64,000 bases of DNA from Alnus glutinosa (lineage: Eukaryota; Streptophyta; Magnoliopsida; Fagales; Betulaceae), in assembly GCF_958979055.1 (NCBI RefSeq), contig NC_084886.1, forward strand, positions 12,138,654-12,202,653, written 5' to 3'. A program made the translations under genes and the position numbers. The notes beneath the pieces are model-generated. The model saw only the letters and a program-made list of their open reading frames with translations. It was not told the DNA's origin and did no database searches. Positions 1-10,020 of the stretch are shown here, in pieces; positions within the stretch are counted from its first letter, which is position 1; every line of letters starts with the position of its first letter.

Positions 1-736
1 AATAAAAAAAAAAAAGTCACAACTCTCCACCCCCATAGAGCCACAGCAGATAGCCATGAGAAATACTAGAGCATCTGCTGTGGCTCTCTTTAGCTCTTTA
101 TGTGCTAACATGACACCTTATTCTTTTAATAAAAACAGGACAAAATGAAGCTATAATTTATATATATATATGTTTATATTAAAAACAAGATGTCATTTTA
201 ACACTGAGTGATCCAAGAAGGACCATAGTGGCGAATGCCACATCAGCAACGGTCTCTCTTTCTCTTATTTCTCTCTCTCTCTCTCTTTCTCTCCCACGGC
301 TTCCTCTCTTTTCTATTCTTCTTCTCTCCTTTCCTCTTCTTTTTCTTTTTCTTTTCCTTTCCACTTCTTTCTATTTTTATTTTCATTTTCTCCTTCTTTT
401 TCTTTTTTCCCCTCTCTTCTTGCATACCAAACCCACTCTCGGTTTTCCGAGTACTGATCCTTGCACTACAGTTGTGCACATGTTGTGCACAACTGTAAAC
501 ACATGGGGTGGGACTCATATGATGGAACCCACTTTATAGTTCCACCTCATGTGTCTACACTTCTGCACAACATGTGCACAATTATTGTCCAGGAGTCATT
601 TTTGTGGTTTTCCTCTCTTTCTCACTTGCTTGAGCAAATGAGGGGACCAGCCTCTCCTTTTATGAGGGGTGGGTACCCCATGCGGCATTGCATATCTGAC
701 AAATGTCCTATGTGTGGTACGACGGTGCCACCCACC
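1..736. other. Gene-free left edge with simple and inverted repeats
   Basis: No credible gene is visible. A perfect 15-bp inverted repeat pairs 37-51 with 73-87. The stretch from about 57 to 205 resembles one end of the MITE at 47402-47586. From about 239 to 420 there is a long pyrimidine tract (CT/TTC-rich). The open frames across it are low-complexity Ser/Leu/Phe or Lys/Arg/Glu runs and are not genes. Confidence 0.6.
468..496. repeat. Perfect 13-bp-arm palindrome, 3-bp loop
   Basis: ACAGTTGTGCACA (468-480) is followed by TGT and by its exact reverse complement (484-496). A related but degenerate hairpin lies near 40825-40850. It may be the end of a small foldback element; no target duplication was resolved. 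Confidence 0.7.
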
Positions 737-744
737 CCACTTGC

Positions 745-1505
745 TAGGGGTGGGCACGGGCCAGATTGGACCGGATTTGCATGTTTTCCACAACCCGCCC
801 CGCAGTGAACGGGTTTGAAACTCAAGATCCGCAACCCGCATAGTGAATGGTCAACCCGCTGGGCCTTGGGTAGTGCGGATCGGGACAGATTCATGCGGGT
901 TCGGGTATTTTTTTATTATTTTTTCTGGGCTCAAAACTAGAAAAATAATTCACAATCTTGTTAACCCAATTTAAAATTTGAAAATCCCAATTGAATCAAC
1001 CTCACCAGCAAACAATAACAAGAAGAAAGAACCAGAATTACCAACAAACCTAACTGCTGTGAAGAACTTTTTTATTCTTTTATGTGATTGTAGATTGAAT
1101 GGGTATGTGTATGTGAGAATGTAGAGATGAAAGTGTATATAAGAATGTAATAAGAATAGATATGAAATGGATAGTGCAGAATTGAATGAAATCAAAGGTA
1201 CACAATTTGGGCAATTCGTGACTCTTATAATTTTTTTGGAGAAAATTTGATGAAATCAAAGGCACACCCTTAGTCATGATTCTTATAATTTTTTTGGGAA
1301 AAATTTGATGGTATGAGTATAAAGGGATTGCGGGGCGGGTATGCGGGTGAGAAAAAATTTAATACCGCAACCCGCCCCATAAATCACGGGTTGGCATATT
1401 TAGGGCCCGCACTTTTTTAGAAATGTCTTATATTCATTATTGACGGGGCGAGTTGGTGCGGGGTGGGGCGGGTTCACGGGTGCAGGTGAGTTTTGCACAC
1501 CCCTA
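745..1505. mobile_element. Non-autonomous hAT-type transposon with perfect 8-bp TSD
   Basis: The element starts TAGGGGTGGGCAC and ends GTTTTGCACACCCCTA, so the ends form a short terminal inverted repeat. It is flanked by the exact 8-bp duplication CCACTTGC (737-744 and 1506-1513). An 8-bp duplication with TAGGGGTG-type ends is the signature of the hAT superfamily. It holds no transposase and is 761 bp long. A related sequence without the insertion is present near 41480-41540, which supports the boundaries. Confidence 0.88.
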
Positions 1506-1558
1506 CCACTTGCAAGGCATCAAAATTGGTTTCCTGTTGTGGCTCCCGTTACAATAAG

Positions 1559-2423
1559 TAGGGGTGTACAAATAATTGGTTGCGGTTATTTTCACATAAC
1601 TACAGTCGGAATACTCAGTTATTCTCATTTAAATAACCGCAATCACAGTTATTACCAACCGTCGGTTATCTAGTTATTAAAAATTGATTATTAAACGAGT
1701 AGCTAGTTTTATACATTGTTGATTTTTTTTTTTTTCAGTTTTTTTTTTTAAAGCTAGTCAATATACAATCATTCAATATTCAATGCTAAATAGTAAATAT
1801 TACTGGACATATAGGGGTGGAGGAAGTAAGAGGCTTGGGGGGGGGGGGGGAACCTTGGGGATTGGGGGCAAGGCCTCCCCCCACACCCCCCCCCCGGGCG
1901 CGATCCCCAAGGTTTTCCCCCTAAAAAAAGAAAATATATATATATATATATATATATAAATTTTACCCCTAATTTTTTATTTCTTTTTTAGTTTCTAATT
2001 TTTTATTTTTTATTTTTTTTAAGTTTTGACCCACTAATTTTTTATTTTTTTTTTAGCCCTCCAAATTGCAAAAGTTGGCTCCGCCCATGTGGACGTGCAT
2101 AATTACATTTACCATTCAACCATTTATTCATCTCAATGAACTAAAAATCAAGTCTATAGATTAAATAAAATGATTGTAAAGAAAATCAAACAAACAAATA
2201 TTATAAAATATAATGACAATTGTATTGTAATTAAAATATGATTATAATTCAAAAAAAAATACCAAACCTTCATATTAAAAAACTTAAGATGATTCATTCC
2301 TTGAATTTAAAAGTGGAGTTTGCAGTTATTGTTCGTTTTTCAGTTTCTCAGTTATGCGGTTAGCGGTTGTTGGCAGTTCTTAGCGGCTACCGATTAATAA
2401 CCGCGCTCGCTTGTATACCCCTA
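1559..2423. mobile_element. Second non-autonomous hAT-type transposon with perfect 8-bp TSD
   Basis: The ends are TAGGGGTGTACAA and TTGTATACCCCTA, a near-perfect inverted repeat. The flanking 8-bp duplication ACAATAAG is exact (1551-1558 and 2424-2431). The total length is 865 bp, including a nested insertion at 1812-2089. No transposase frame is present. It lies only 53 bp from the preceding hAT copy but has its own target duplication, so it is a separate insertion. Confidence 0.88.
1812..2089. mobile_element. Small hAT-like MITE nested in the hAT copy
   Basis: The left end TAGGGGTGGAGG and right end GGCTCCGCCCATG are imperfect inverted repeats. The flanks TGGACATA (1804-1811) and TGGACGTG (2090-2097) look like a decayed 8-bp duplication. 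G- and C-homopolymer runs and AT-rich filler lie inside. It resembles the better preserved copy at 49492-49685. The exact ends are uncertain because of divergence. Confidence 0.55.
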
Positions 2424-2503
2424 ACAATAAGACAACAAATTAGGTTGGTAAAGGCCATGTCACATGGAAGCAAGACAACACAATTTTAACTGATGTAAAT
2501 TTT

Positions 2504-2674
2504 AGAGTAATAATTCATTGCCACATTTTTATACAATTTTTCACCACCCTACTTATGTGGCAAGATGGTCCCCCACCTTACTTTATTTTTAAAACTCAAA
2601 AAGTACTAGGGGCCTTGCTACATAGACAATGTGGTGAAAAGTTGTATAAAAAAGTGGCAATGAATCATTACTCT
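2504..2674. mobile_element. Foldback MITE
   Basis: The arms pair over most of the element: AGAGTAATAATTCATTGCCAC at the left and GTGGCAATGAATCATTACTCT at the right. AAATTTT flanks both sides (2497-2503 and 2675-2681), either as a target duplication or as part of the repeat. A homologous copy is at 44489-44672. It is non-coding. Confidence 0.75.
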
Positions 2675-2681
2675 AAATTTT

Positions 2682-3299
2682 ATAGTGCATTTGGCCCGTA
2701 ATTTCATAGATTAAACACTTGTTTTTAAATAATATTGTAGAAAACGTCCTATACGGGAGTGTGTTTAAAAAAAATTAAACTTTAATGAGAGAATATTTAG
2801 AAAAGTTTTAAGAAGTGTATTAAGTTTTGAAATAGGTAAAAATTAAGAATTAATTTGGTAGGCGCTATATTTGAGAAAAGTTGCGAATTGGGTTGGTAAA
2901 GTTTTTGAAGAGTGTTTTGTAAAATTTTAAAATTGAGAAATATTTTTATAAACTAAAAAAGTTCAAATAAAAAATTCAATAAAAAGTGTTGCACCATGGC
3001 AGCAATGATGTCACCATCATGGTGATCTAACTACGGGGCTGCCAGACAATGATCGTCGTCATTGGTTGGCCACAACACTATTCCATTTTTTATTATTATT
3101 TTAACTATTTTTTTTTTTATATATATATAATTAGCAGCCCCTATACTTAAAAAAAAAATTACATAGACAATTTGAACCTTTTAAAAAATATAATCTTAAG
3201 TTATTTTTGAAAAATATTTTATATGAATTTTGTAGTTTGTTTTGAAAAGATTGTTAGTGGTAGGGACCACACATGAAAATCCATTGGTAAATTTAAAAA
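2682..3299. other. AT-rich intergenic DNA
   Basis: Nothing gene-like is seen. An imperfect local inverted repeat around GATGTCACCATCATGGTGATC (about 3008-3028) is the only structure noted. Confidence 0.5.
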
Positions 3300-3850
3300 T
3301 GAGATAGGTAGGGAATGAGAGGGGGAGTAATGCGGCAGTTCAATCGATGACAGAGGTCCTTTTCCAGCAACTCTCTATTTGAAAGCCCCTACTCCCATAA
3401 AGAATGCGCAGGAGAGGACTGAGCTCGGCTCAATATGGGCACTGGTGGGTCAGCTTCAACAGGGAGCGCACAGCCATACACGAATCACTTTAAATACAAG
3501 AAGCCGAGAACCCAATCGTGTCACTAGAGCCAGGATAGGCAGGGCGCCTTCATCAGCTACGGGCACCAACTTACTCATACACATAGGGCACAGTATCAAC
3601 GGCTCCCGAGAGGTTTACTGCGAGTCGAGCTACTGATCTGTCTCTGTCTCATCTTAGTTACCAGCAGGACAGATCACATAGTAACTGCATGGTGTAGGTC
3701 AGATGCAAGATCAAGACCCTGATGCGCAACTGATTGTCAAAACCCCGTATTTTTCATTAAAAAAGAGTGATTCAAGCATTCACAAACTATAAGCTATGAG
3801 GCCCTTTTACAAGTAGGTGCCCCGACTCTTTTCTTCATATTCCCCGGGGG
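3300..3850. other. Less AT-rich block, possible organelle-derived insertion
   Basis: This patch differs in composition from the AT-rich flanks and carries an open frame of 85 codons (3379-3636) that I do not recognise. Its balanced composition and abrupt edges resemble mitochondrial DNA inserted into a plant nucleus (a NUMT). This is inference from texture only; no mitochondrial gene was identified. Confidence 0.25.
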
Positions 3851-4211
3851 ATAAAGCTCTTATTGGACAACTACAGGCAGATTTAGGGAAACTATTGTAT
3901 AATTTTCCAAATCAATTTGGTGAAGTGGTATCTATAAGAGTTTTTAGGATTTGAAAAGCTAGTGAAAAGGCTTTTCTAAAAGTTTACCAAACAAGCCATA
4001 TTTTCAAACTTCAAACAAAAAAGTACATTTTTCAAAACCCATGATTTAAAAGTTAAACCACAATTTTATTAATTGCAGTTTTAAAAAATTGTGTTTTCAT
4101 TAACTGCATTTTTAAATTATTACTTTTACAAATTGTATATTTTAAAACCACTAAAATAAATAGGCACTTAATTTAGTAAAAAAAGACAAACATGCCATTC
4201 AAAGAAGAAAA

Positions 4212-4250
<39 letters not shown>

Positions 4251-5068
4251 AGAAGAAGAAGAAAAATGATTATTTAGAATTAAATGAGATAGATATGTAA
4301 AAATAGATTAAAATTTACTCATGTTTATTTAATTAAGATCGCTAAATAAAAAAATATATATTTTTAGAGATTTTAAAATACATTAAAACTTGTTTAACAA
4401 GACTTTGATTTGAATTTTTCATGTATAATATTTTTATATCAACTTAATTAGAGGTTAGTTTCTTCTTAATTCATAAACAAAATGGAGTACTTTCCAACCT
4501 CTGGAAAGGTAGTTTAGTCTTGCTTAAAACACAAGTTAGATGGCCTCACCTGAAGACCTGAAATAAGGGATAAATAAAGAATGATAGATATATATTTTTC
4601 CAAATGCAAAATAAAATTATGTGTTTCCTTTTGTTTTGGTAATTTTCAAAAAGGTTATTTTCAAAAAGGTTGTTGAGAGACGAATTTTCTATGAAAATTT
4701 AAATATGAAGAGTATGTACCTTCAATTCTTTTGGTCATACCTAAAATAATTAAAATATGTTAAATATAATGACACAATTAAGCAGAGTAGAGTACGTACT
4801 TGTCAGGAGATTGAATAATGCGTCCTACTTTATGATCGTATATAATTGAATCTCAATCAAATTTATTATTAATATTTAGTTTTTTCTTTCTTCGTAAAAA
4901 TCAAATTACCAAAAATCTCATATATAATCACATTGCTGATCAGTCCTTCTGCAAATTAATGCCGTAATAACTTGAGGATAAACTTGAATTGGCAGTAGAT
5001 CGAGAGTTATCCCTGTAAATAATTTGAGACGAAAGGGGAAAATGAAAAGAAAGGATAAAAGAAAGATA
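3851..5068. other. AT-rich intergenic DNA
   Basis: It holds a poly-A/(GAA)n stretch near 4222-4264 and otherwise AT-rich sequence. No gene or mobile element could be supported. Confidence 0.5.
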
Positions 5069-5073
5069 AGATG

Positions 5074-5554
5074 TGTTGGGGATAAATCCCACTCAACCCG
5101 ATCCAAAGAGGAGATTCAAAAGTCAAATAAAGTCCAAACAGATAAGAATAATGATCAGATAAGAATAATGATCATATCAGAAGTTTAAGAGGATATCAGA
5201 TCAGAAGTCTAAGAAGATATCAGATTGGAAGTCTAAGAAAATATCCAATTAGAAGTCTAGTAAAGGATTGAAGTCCAATTAGAACTTGGACAGCAGTTCT
5301 AGATCAACAAGGAGCAGGAGTCCTAATCCAGGTTTGACTCCACCTCTATACCTATAAATAGGCCCATACCCCAGGTATAAACTAAGACTCAATTTTATGC
5401 ATAGAGCATTATTTTCTCACAGAAGCTAACTTAGGCATCGGAGCGGGACCCCCGGAAGGGTCCCTAGGTTTTGTTGTTTTGCAGAGTTATTTAGAAGCGT
5501 GAAGAACATCAAAGGAACGTGCAGATTCACACCATACCGGAAACTGTACCAACA
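5074..5554 (+). repeat. 5' LTR of copy 1
   Basis: 481 bp, starting TGTTGGGGATAAATC and ending GTACCAACA. It contains irregular short direct repeats built on AGAAGTCTAAGA and GATATCAGAT in its U3-like half, a TATA box and a GGGACCCCCGGAAGGGTCCC near-palindrome near 5445. The first 20 codons of the long gag frame overlap the end of this LTR. Confidence 0.93.
5353..5360 (+). promoter_or_regulatory. TATA box of the LTR promoter
   Basis: TATAAATA within CCTATAAATAGGCCC, in the expected place inside the LTR. The identical motif is at 8530-8537 in the 3' LTR and in both LTRs of copy 2 on the minus strand. It would drive transcription of the element. Confidence 0.7.
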
Positions 5555-5555
5555 G

Positions 5556-5574
5556 TTTGGCGCCGTCTGTGGGA
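5556..5574 (+). other. Primer-binding site
   Basis: TTTGGCGCCGTCTGTGGGA lies directly after the 5' LTR. The TGGCGCCGT core is typical of tRNA-complementary primer sites of plant Gypsy elements. The same sequence follows the 5' LTR of copy 2 on the minus strand (about 14000-14018). Confidence 0.75.
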
Positions 5575-5615
5575 AACGATTATTCGTTCCTCATAAAAGA
5601 AAAAGAAGATCCAGC

Positions 5616-6932
5616 ATGGTGATGAACACACGTTCCGGAAGCCAGACCAACCGAGAGCCCATAGTCCGAATGGAGCCAGTTATTCAGAATAATCAGCAGC
5701 CTCCACCGAACCCTCCCCCGGGGGGTGGAGATCCAGATCGCATAGCAGCATTGGAAGCTCAGATTGAATCCTTAACACAGCGGAATGCCGAGTTGCTGCG
5801 CAGGAGGCCGGAACAGCCCAATCCCGAGATGAACAGTGATGAGCGTGAGGAAGAAGATCACAACAGCAACACTAATCCTCGGAGGGAGGATGACCGCCAA
5901 GGAGATCTGAGCAGAGTTATTGCCGAGCTAGAGAGAAGGTGCACGTACATGGAGATGGAAAGAAAGGACAAAAGCAGATCCGTAATGGTGGACAAGCTCC
6001 TGATGGGTACAGACTCACCTTTCACCAAACGGGTAGCAGACTATCGGCTTCCTGAGAAGTTTAAGGTACCCCAAATTCTAAGTTATGCAGGAGACAGAGA
6101 TCCCTTGGATCACCTAGAGAATTTCAAAGCTCATCTAGACCTTCACGGGACACCCGATGAAGTAGCATGTCGGGCCTTCCCTCTTACTCTTTCGGGGAAT
6201 GCCCGAGACTGGTTCAGGAAGCTGCCCCCGAATTCCGTTGATCAGTTCAAGGAATTGTCCAAGATATTCCTAACGGAGTTCTTGGCTTTCCGGACAAGGA
6301 AGAAGCCTTCAGGATATTTGCTATCATTGCACCAGCAGGGCAACGAGAGTCTTAAGGAGTTTATGGCTCGGTTCAACCGAGAGAAGGCTACAGTCAAAGA
6401 TCCGACCGAGGATATGATCTTTGCTGCTATTTATCAGGGAATTTCACCCGATGAGCCTTTGATGAAGAAGTTGATCCGGAAGCAACCAAGTACCTTGCAG
6501 GGCCTCATGGATAAGGTAGAAGAATTCATTAATCAGGAAGAGACGCTGAAGTCTATGGCCAGTTCTAGACTACCCCGAGAGACAGCCCCAGAAAAGAAAA
6601 TGAAAGAATTCAGGAAAGCAGATGGGGAAGAGCAGAGGCAGGTAAAGAAGTTCAAAGTTTACAACTTTACACCTCTCAATGCCGAGATATCAGAAGTCCT
6701 CATGGAGATCAAGAGAGATCCGGCGTTTCGGGAACCGCAAAAGATACCAGGTAATCCTCCTTATAGGAATGCAGGGAAGTATTGTGATTTCCATAAACAA
6801 GCAGGTCATTACACCGAGGGGTGCGTAACCCTAAGGTTGTTAATAGAAGAATTCATAAAGAATGGCAAGCTGGTTCGGTTCTTGGGAGAAAAACAGAACC
6901 AGCAAGGAAATAACAGGCCTCGGAATCATTAG
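5616..6932 (+). CDS. gag: Retrotransposon gag protein, tail cut by a stop
   Basis: Structural capsid protein of copy 1. The frame is open from 5499, inside the LTR, but the likely start is the ATG at 5616 after the primer site, giving 438 residues. A coiled-coil/acidic N-terminal part is followed by a retrotransposon gag core (retrotrans_gag family) with the segments DPLDHLENF, ARDWFRKLP and FMARFNRE. A zinc-knuckle-like motif CDFHKQAGHYTEGC follows, spaced C-x2-H-x4-H-x4-C instead of the usual CCHC. TAG at 6930-6932 stops the frame. The same frame then continues to TAA at 7110-7112 as an Arg/Asp/Pro-rich tail; copy 2 has a Gln codon where copy 1 has the stop. No pol follows. Confidence 0.88.
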   Translation: MVMNTRSGSQTNREPIVRMEPVIQNNQQPPPNPPPGGGDPDRIAALEAQIESLTQRNAELLRRRPEQPNPEMNSDEREEEDHNSNTNPRREDDRQGDLSRVIAELERRCTYMEMERKDKSRSVMVDKLLMGTDSPFTKRVADYRLPEKFKVPQILSYAGDRDPLDHLENFKAHLDLHGTPDEVACRAFPLTLSGNARDWFRKLPPNSVDQFKELSKIFLTEFLAFRTRKKPSGYLLSLHQQGNESLKEFMARFNREKATVKDPTEDMIFAAIYQGISPDEPLMKKLIRKQPSTLQGLMDKVEEFINQEETLKSMASSRLPRETAPEKKMKEFRKADGEEQRQVKKFKVYNFTPLNAEISEVLMEIKRDPAFREPQKIPGNPPYRNAGKYCDFHKQAGHYTEGCVTLRLLIEEFIKNGKLVRFLGEKQNQQGNNRPRNH

Positions 6933-7329
6933 GACTATCAGCCCCGAGATCAGCAGCCACGGGATTACTATCCCCGAGACCGTCCTCAACTAGGCGAGAG
7001 GCATCAAGAGAATGATCCCCGAGATGACATAGAAAGAAGAGAAGACCGAGGAAGCAGAAGCCCTAGGCATAGAGAGCCGAGGCAACAGCAGTATCTGCCC
7101 GTGATCCCATAAAAAGGACTCTCGCGAATTTCAGGCTTGCTTTTATTTTTTAGCATTTATATTTGCAAAGAACTAGACTTTTATTTTTAATTCAGACTAG
7201 ACAGAAAATTCCCCAGATTTTGGGAATAAGTATTTTCAGAATAAATGAATAAAGCTGACTTAAGCATCGGAGTGTTCCCGGTCTAGGGACCGGGAACCCG
7301 TTGATATCGCTTATTTTGTAGGTAAAGCC

Positions 7330-8026
7330 ACTCGGATCAGTCCTAGCCGAGTGCAAGAAGAAACTTCTCGGATCAGTCCTAGCCGAGAAGGAGCCTCTCG
7401 GATCAGTCCTAGCCGAGAGCAAGAAAAAACTTCTCGGATCAGTCCTAGCCGAGAGCAAGAAGAAACTTCTCGGATCAGTCCTAGCCGAGAAGGAGCCTCT
7501 CGGATCAGTCCTAGCCGAGAGCAAGAAGAAACTTCTCGGATCAGTCTTAGCCGAGAAGGAGCCTCTCGGATCAGTCCTAGCCGAGAGCAAGAAAAAAACT
7601 TCTCGGATCAGTCCTAGCCGAGAAGGAGCCTCTCGGATCAGTCTTAGCCGAGAGCAAGAAGAAACTTCTCGGATCAGTCCTAGCCGAGAAGGAGCCTCTC
7701 GGATCAGTCCTAGCCGAGAGCAAGAAGAAACTTCTCGGATCAGTCCTAGCCGAGAAGGAGCCTCTCGGATCAGTCCTAGCCGAGAGCAAGAACAAACTTC
7801 TCGGATCAGTCCTAGCCGAGAAGGAGCCTCTCGGATCAGTCCTAGCCGAGAGCAAGAAGAAACTTCTCGGATCAGTCCTAGCCGAGAAGGAGAGTCTCGG
7901 ATCAGTCCTAGCCGAGACCAAGAAGAAAACTCTCGGATCAGTCCTAGCCGAGACCAAGAAGAAAACTCTCGGATCAGTCCTAGCCGAGAGTCCCGGATCA
8001 GTCCTAGCCGAGAGCAAGAAGAAAGG
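7330..8026 (+). repeat. Hairpin minisatellite array, 21 units
   Basis: Twenty-one copies of a core CTCGGATCAGTCCTAGCCGAG are separated by two alternating spacers (AGGAGC-type and AGCAAGAAGAAACTT-type), giving a higher-order unit of about 65 bp. Each core begins and ends with complementary CTCGG/CCGAG, so every unit can form a small stem-loop. The array sits where pol would be, just before the 3' LTR. The long open frames on both strands (repeated Ser-Ala-Arg-Thr-Asp-Pro-Arg) come from the repeat and are not genes. Gypsy elements of the Tat group are known to carry tandem repeats in this 3' untranslated position. Confidence 0.92.
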
Positions 8027-8231
8027 GGGGTCGGATTTAACCCTCGGTTTTTGCAGGTTTTTCAGGAGTTAGCCATTCCAAGAGACAGGGAGAAAACCCT
8101 AAGGAAAAACAAGAAAGTAATGGGGGGTAAGATTTAACCCTCAGGTTTTGCAGGTTAGCAGGTTTTCAGAAGGAGACAAAGATCGGGTTTCCTTAGACAT
8201 GGAATTCCCATTATTCAAGCAAGCTTCGGAT

Positions 8232-8250
8232 AAGGGAATTGGGGGGTAAC
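8232..8250 (+). other. Polypurine tract
   Basis: AAGGGAATTGGGGGGTAAC directly precedes the 3' LTR. Its purine-rich run is where plus-strand DNA synthesis would start. The reverse complement is in the matching place in copy 2 (from 11496). Confidence 0.75.
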
Positions 8251-8731
8251 TGTTGGGGATAAATCCCACTCAACCCGATCCAAAGAGGAGATTCAAAAGT
8301 CAAATAAAGTCCAAACAGATAAGAATAATGATCAGATAAGAATAATGATCATATCAGAAGTCTAAGAGGATATCAGATCAGAAGTCTAAGAAGATATCAA
8401 ATTGGAAGTCTAAGAAGATATCCAATTAGAAGTCTAGTAAAGGATTGAAGTCCAATTAGAACTCGGACAGCAGTTCTAGATCAACAAGGAGCAGGAGTCC
8501 TAATCCAGGTTTGACTCCACCTCTATGCCTATAAATAGGCCCATACCCCAGGTATAAACTAAGACTCAATTTTATGCATAGATCATTATTTTCTCACAGA
8601 AGCTAACTTAGGCATCGGAGCGGGACCCCCGGAAGGGTCCCTAGGTTTTGTTGTTTTGCAGAGTTATTTAGAAGCGTGAAGAACATCAAAGGAACGTGCA
8701 GATTCACACCATACCGGAAACTGTACCAACA
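8251..8731 (+). repeat. 3' LTR of copy 1
   Basis: 481 bp, the same length as the 5' LTR, with about six substitutions between them. It ends at 8731 and is followed by the target duplication AGATG. Confidence 0.93.
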
Positions 8732-8736
8732 AGATG

Positions 8737-9277
8737 TAAGATACTTGTGTACAAAAAGATTATCTAAAGGGCGCCACGTGACAATTGCAAAAATTTGTAG
8801 CATCCACTCATTTACTTTAACAGACATAATCGTGCAGGCAACAGAGACCAATGTTATCAGATTATATCAGAAGAGACTTCTTATTATGAGAAATGATATT
8901 TAGACAGTTTATAACCAACTATTGACTATTTTGTCTTTATTTTTTATTAAAAATAAAACATTTAAATGGGTTGGAAAAATGTAAAAGGTGGTCGATAGTT
9001 GTACCAAATGTCTTTTCAAAAGATTGTACCAAAAAGTGTTTGCTTTTTCCATCCAAAATATGATACATTGACACTCTTGTACAATTTCAACAATTTTTTT
9101 TCTAATTAATTATTTGATCTTTTTTTTTTACATGTGAGTTTTACATATTTAATGATTAATTGCATAGACTAAATTATTATTTTGGTCTACCCTGATGACC
9201 TCTGAATTATTTTTATACCGCAAATAGCGAAATGTGATTTAAGTCAATTATAGAGACTGATTTTACATTTGTTAATA
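8737..9277. other. AT-rich intergenic DNA
   Basis: No gene or element could be supported between the target duplication of the retrotransposon and the WAKL fragment. Confidence 0.5.
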
Positions 9278-10020
9278 TCTGAGAAATATGTATATATAAA
9301 GAGATAAACACCGTTAATATCTAGCTAATAAATCCAAAGCAAAATTTAGAGTAATTATTAAATCACAAATTTTTTATTTTATAAAATTAAAAAATAAAAA
9401 ATTTAATCATTTAAATTAATATTATAATATTTGTGTGGGTTCATCAAATTCCTATTTAATAAGCAAAGTCTGATAATATCATTAATTAGTTTAAAAACTT
9501 AAAAAAAAAAAAAAATACTCATACGTACAACATGTACCTGCACGTGTGGGATATCAAGTGTTGGAAAAAGGAATTAGTAATTTAGTGAACACGAAAGCAA
9601 AATGATCTGAAATACCATTTGCACGGCCACTATCTCTCTCTCTCTCTATCTATCTCTTTCTCTCTCTCTCTAGGATGATCATATGGAATGGGAGTGCGAA
9701 GCAGCAAAGCCCAAGCCCGGGCCCCGCTTTTAATAATGCAATTATCGTCCTTCTAAAAGTCGCCAACGTACAAGTTCCCTGGAAGTTGCCGTAAGGCCAA
9801 GTTGTCTTCTTTGTCTGGACTAGATCGATTAGTTCGTGCTTTCTGTGCATGAACCTAGCTAGCAGCCATGCTTTATTGACCACGACCACATAAATTACTA
9901 GGAAAATAATCACATATGATATGGATGGTCCACATTTGTGATTCTTTGGCGCTTATCTTATATTATAAATATTTTGTAACTTGAATGACAAGGCAAGACA
10001 AGCTTTGCATGTTCTACCAG
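9278..10020 (-). pseudogene. WAKL gene fragment (intron 1 and 5' end)
   Basis: This stretch matches 40260-41375 in the WAKL1 locus. Read on the minus strand it contains the promoter side, a GA-rich leader (9630-9672 as CT on the plus strand), the start of the signal-peptide exon and then intron 1. It stops where exon 2 would begin. The start codon equivalent to the one at 41083-41085 reads ATA. Nearly all of exon 1 is missing at the same place as in WAKL1, so both descend from an already deleted copy. No kinase part is here. It is non-functional. Confidence 0.75.

Larger units (their letters stand above)
5074..8731 (+). mobile_element. LTR-gag-LTR (TR-GAG type) retrotransposon, copy 1
   Basis: A complete 3.66-kb element. 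Two 481-bp LTRs (TGTTGG...CCAACA) bound a primer site, a single gag gene, a hairpin repeat array and a polypurine tract. AGATG is duplicated exactly on both sides (5069-5073 and 8732-8736). No protease, reverse transcriptase, RNase H or integrase is present, so it must be mobilised by proteins from an autonomous relative. The two LTRs differ at about six positions, about 1.2%, which indicates a young insertion. The gag type suggests a Ty3/Gypsy relative. Copy 2 lies in the opposite orientation at 11042-14474. Confidence 0.93.

Noticed and set aside
179-539. Overlapping Ser/Leu/Phe-rich and Lys/Arg/Glu-rich frames
   Set aside because: They are translations of a pyrimidine tract on both strands, with no domain or gene structure.
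7192-8017. Long open frames with repeated Ser-Ala-Arg-Thr-Asp-Pro-Arg on both strands
   Set aside because: They arise from the minisatellite, whose unit lengths happen to keep frames open. There is no start context, and the same effect occurs in several frames.
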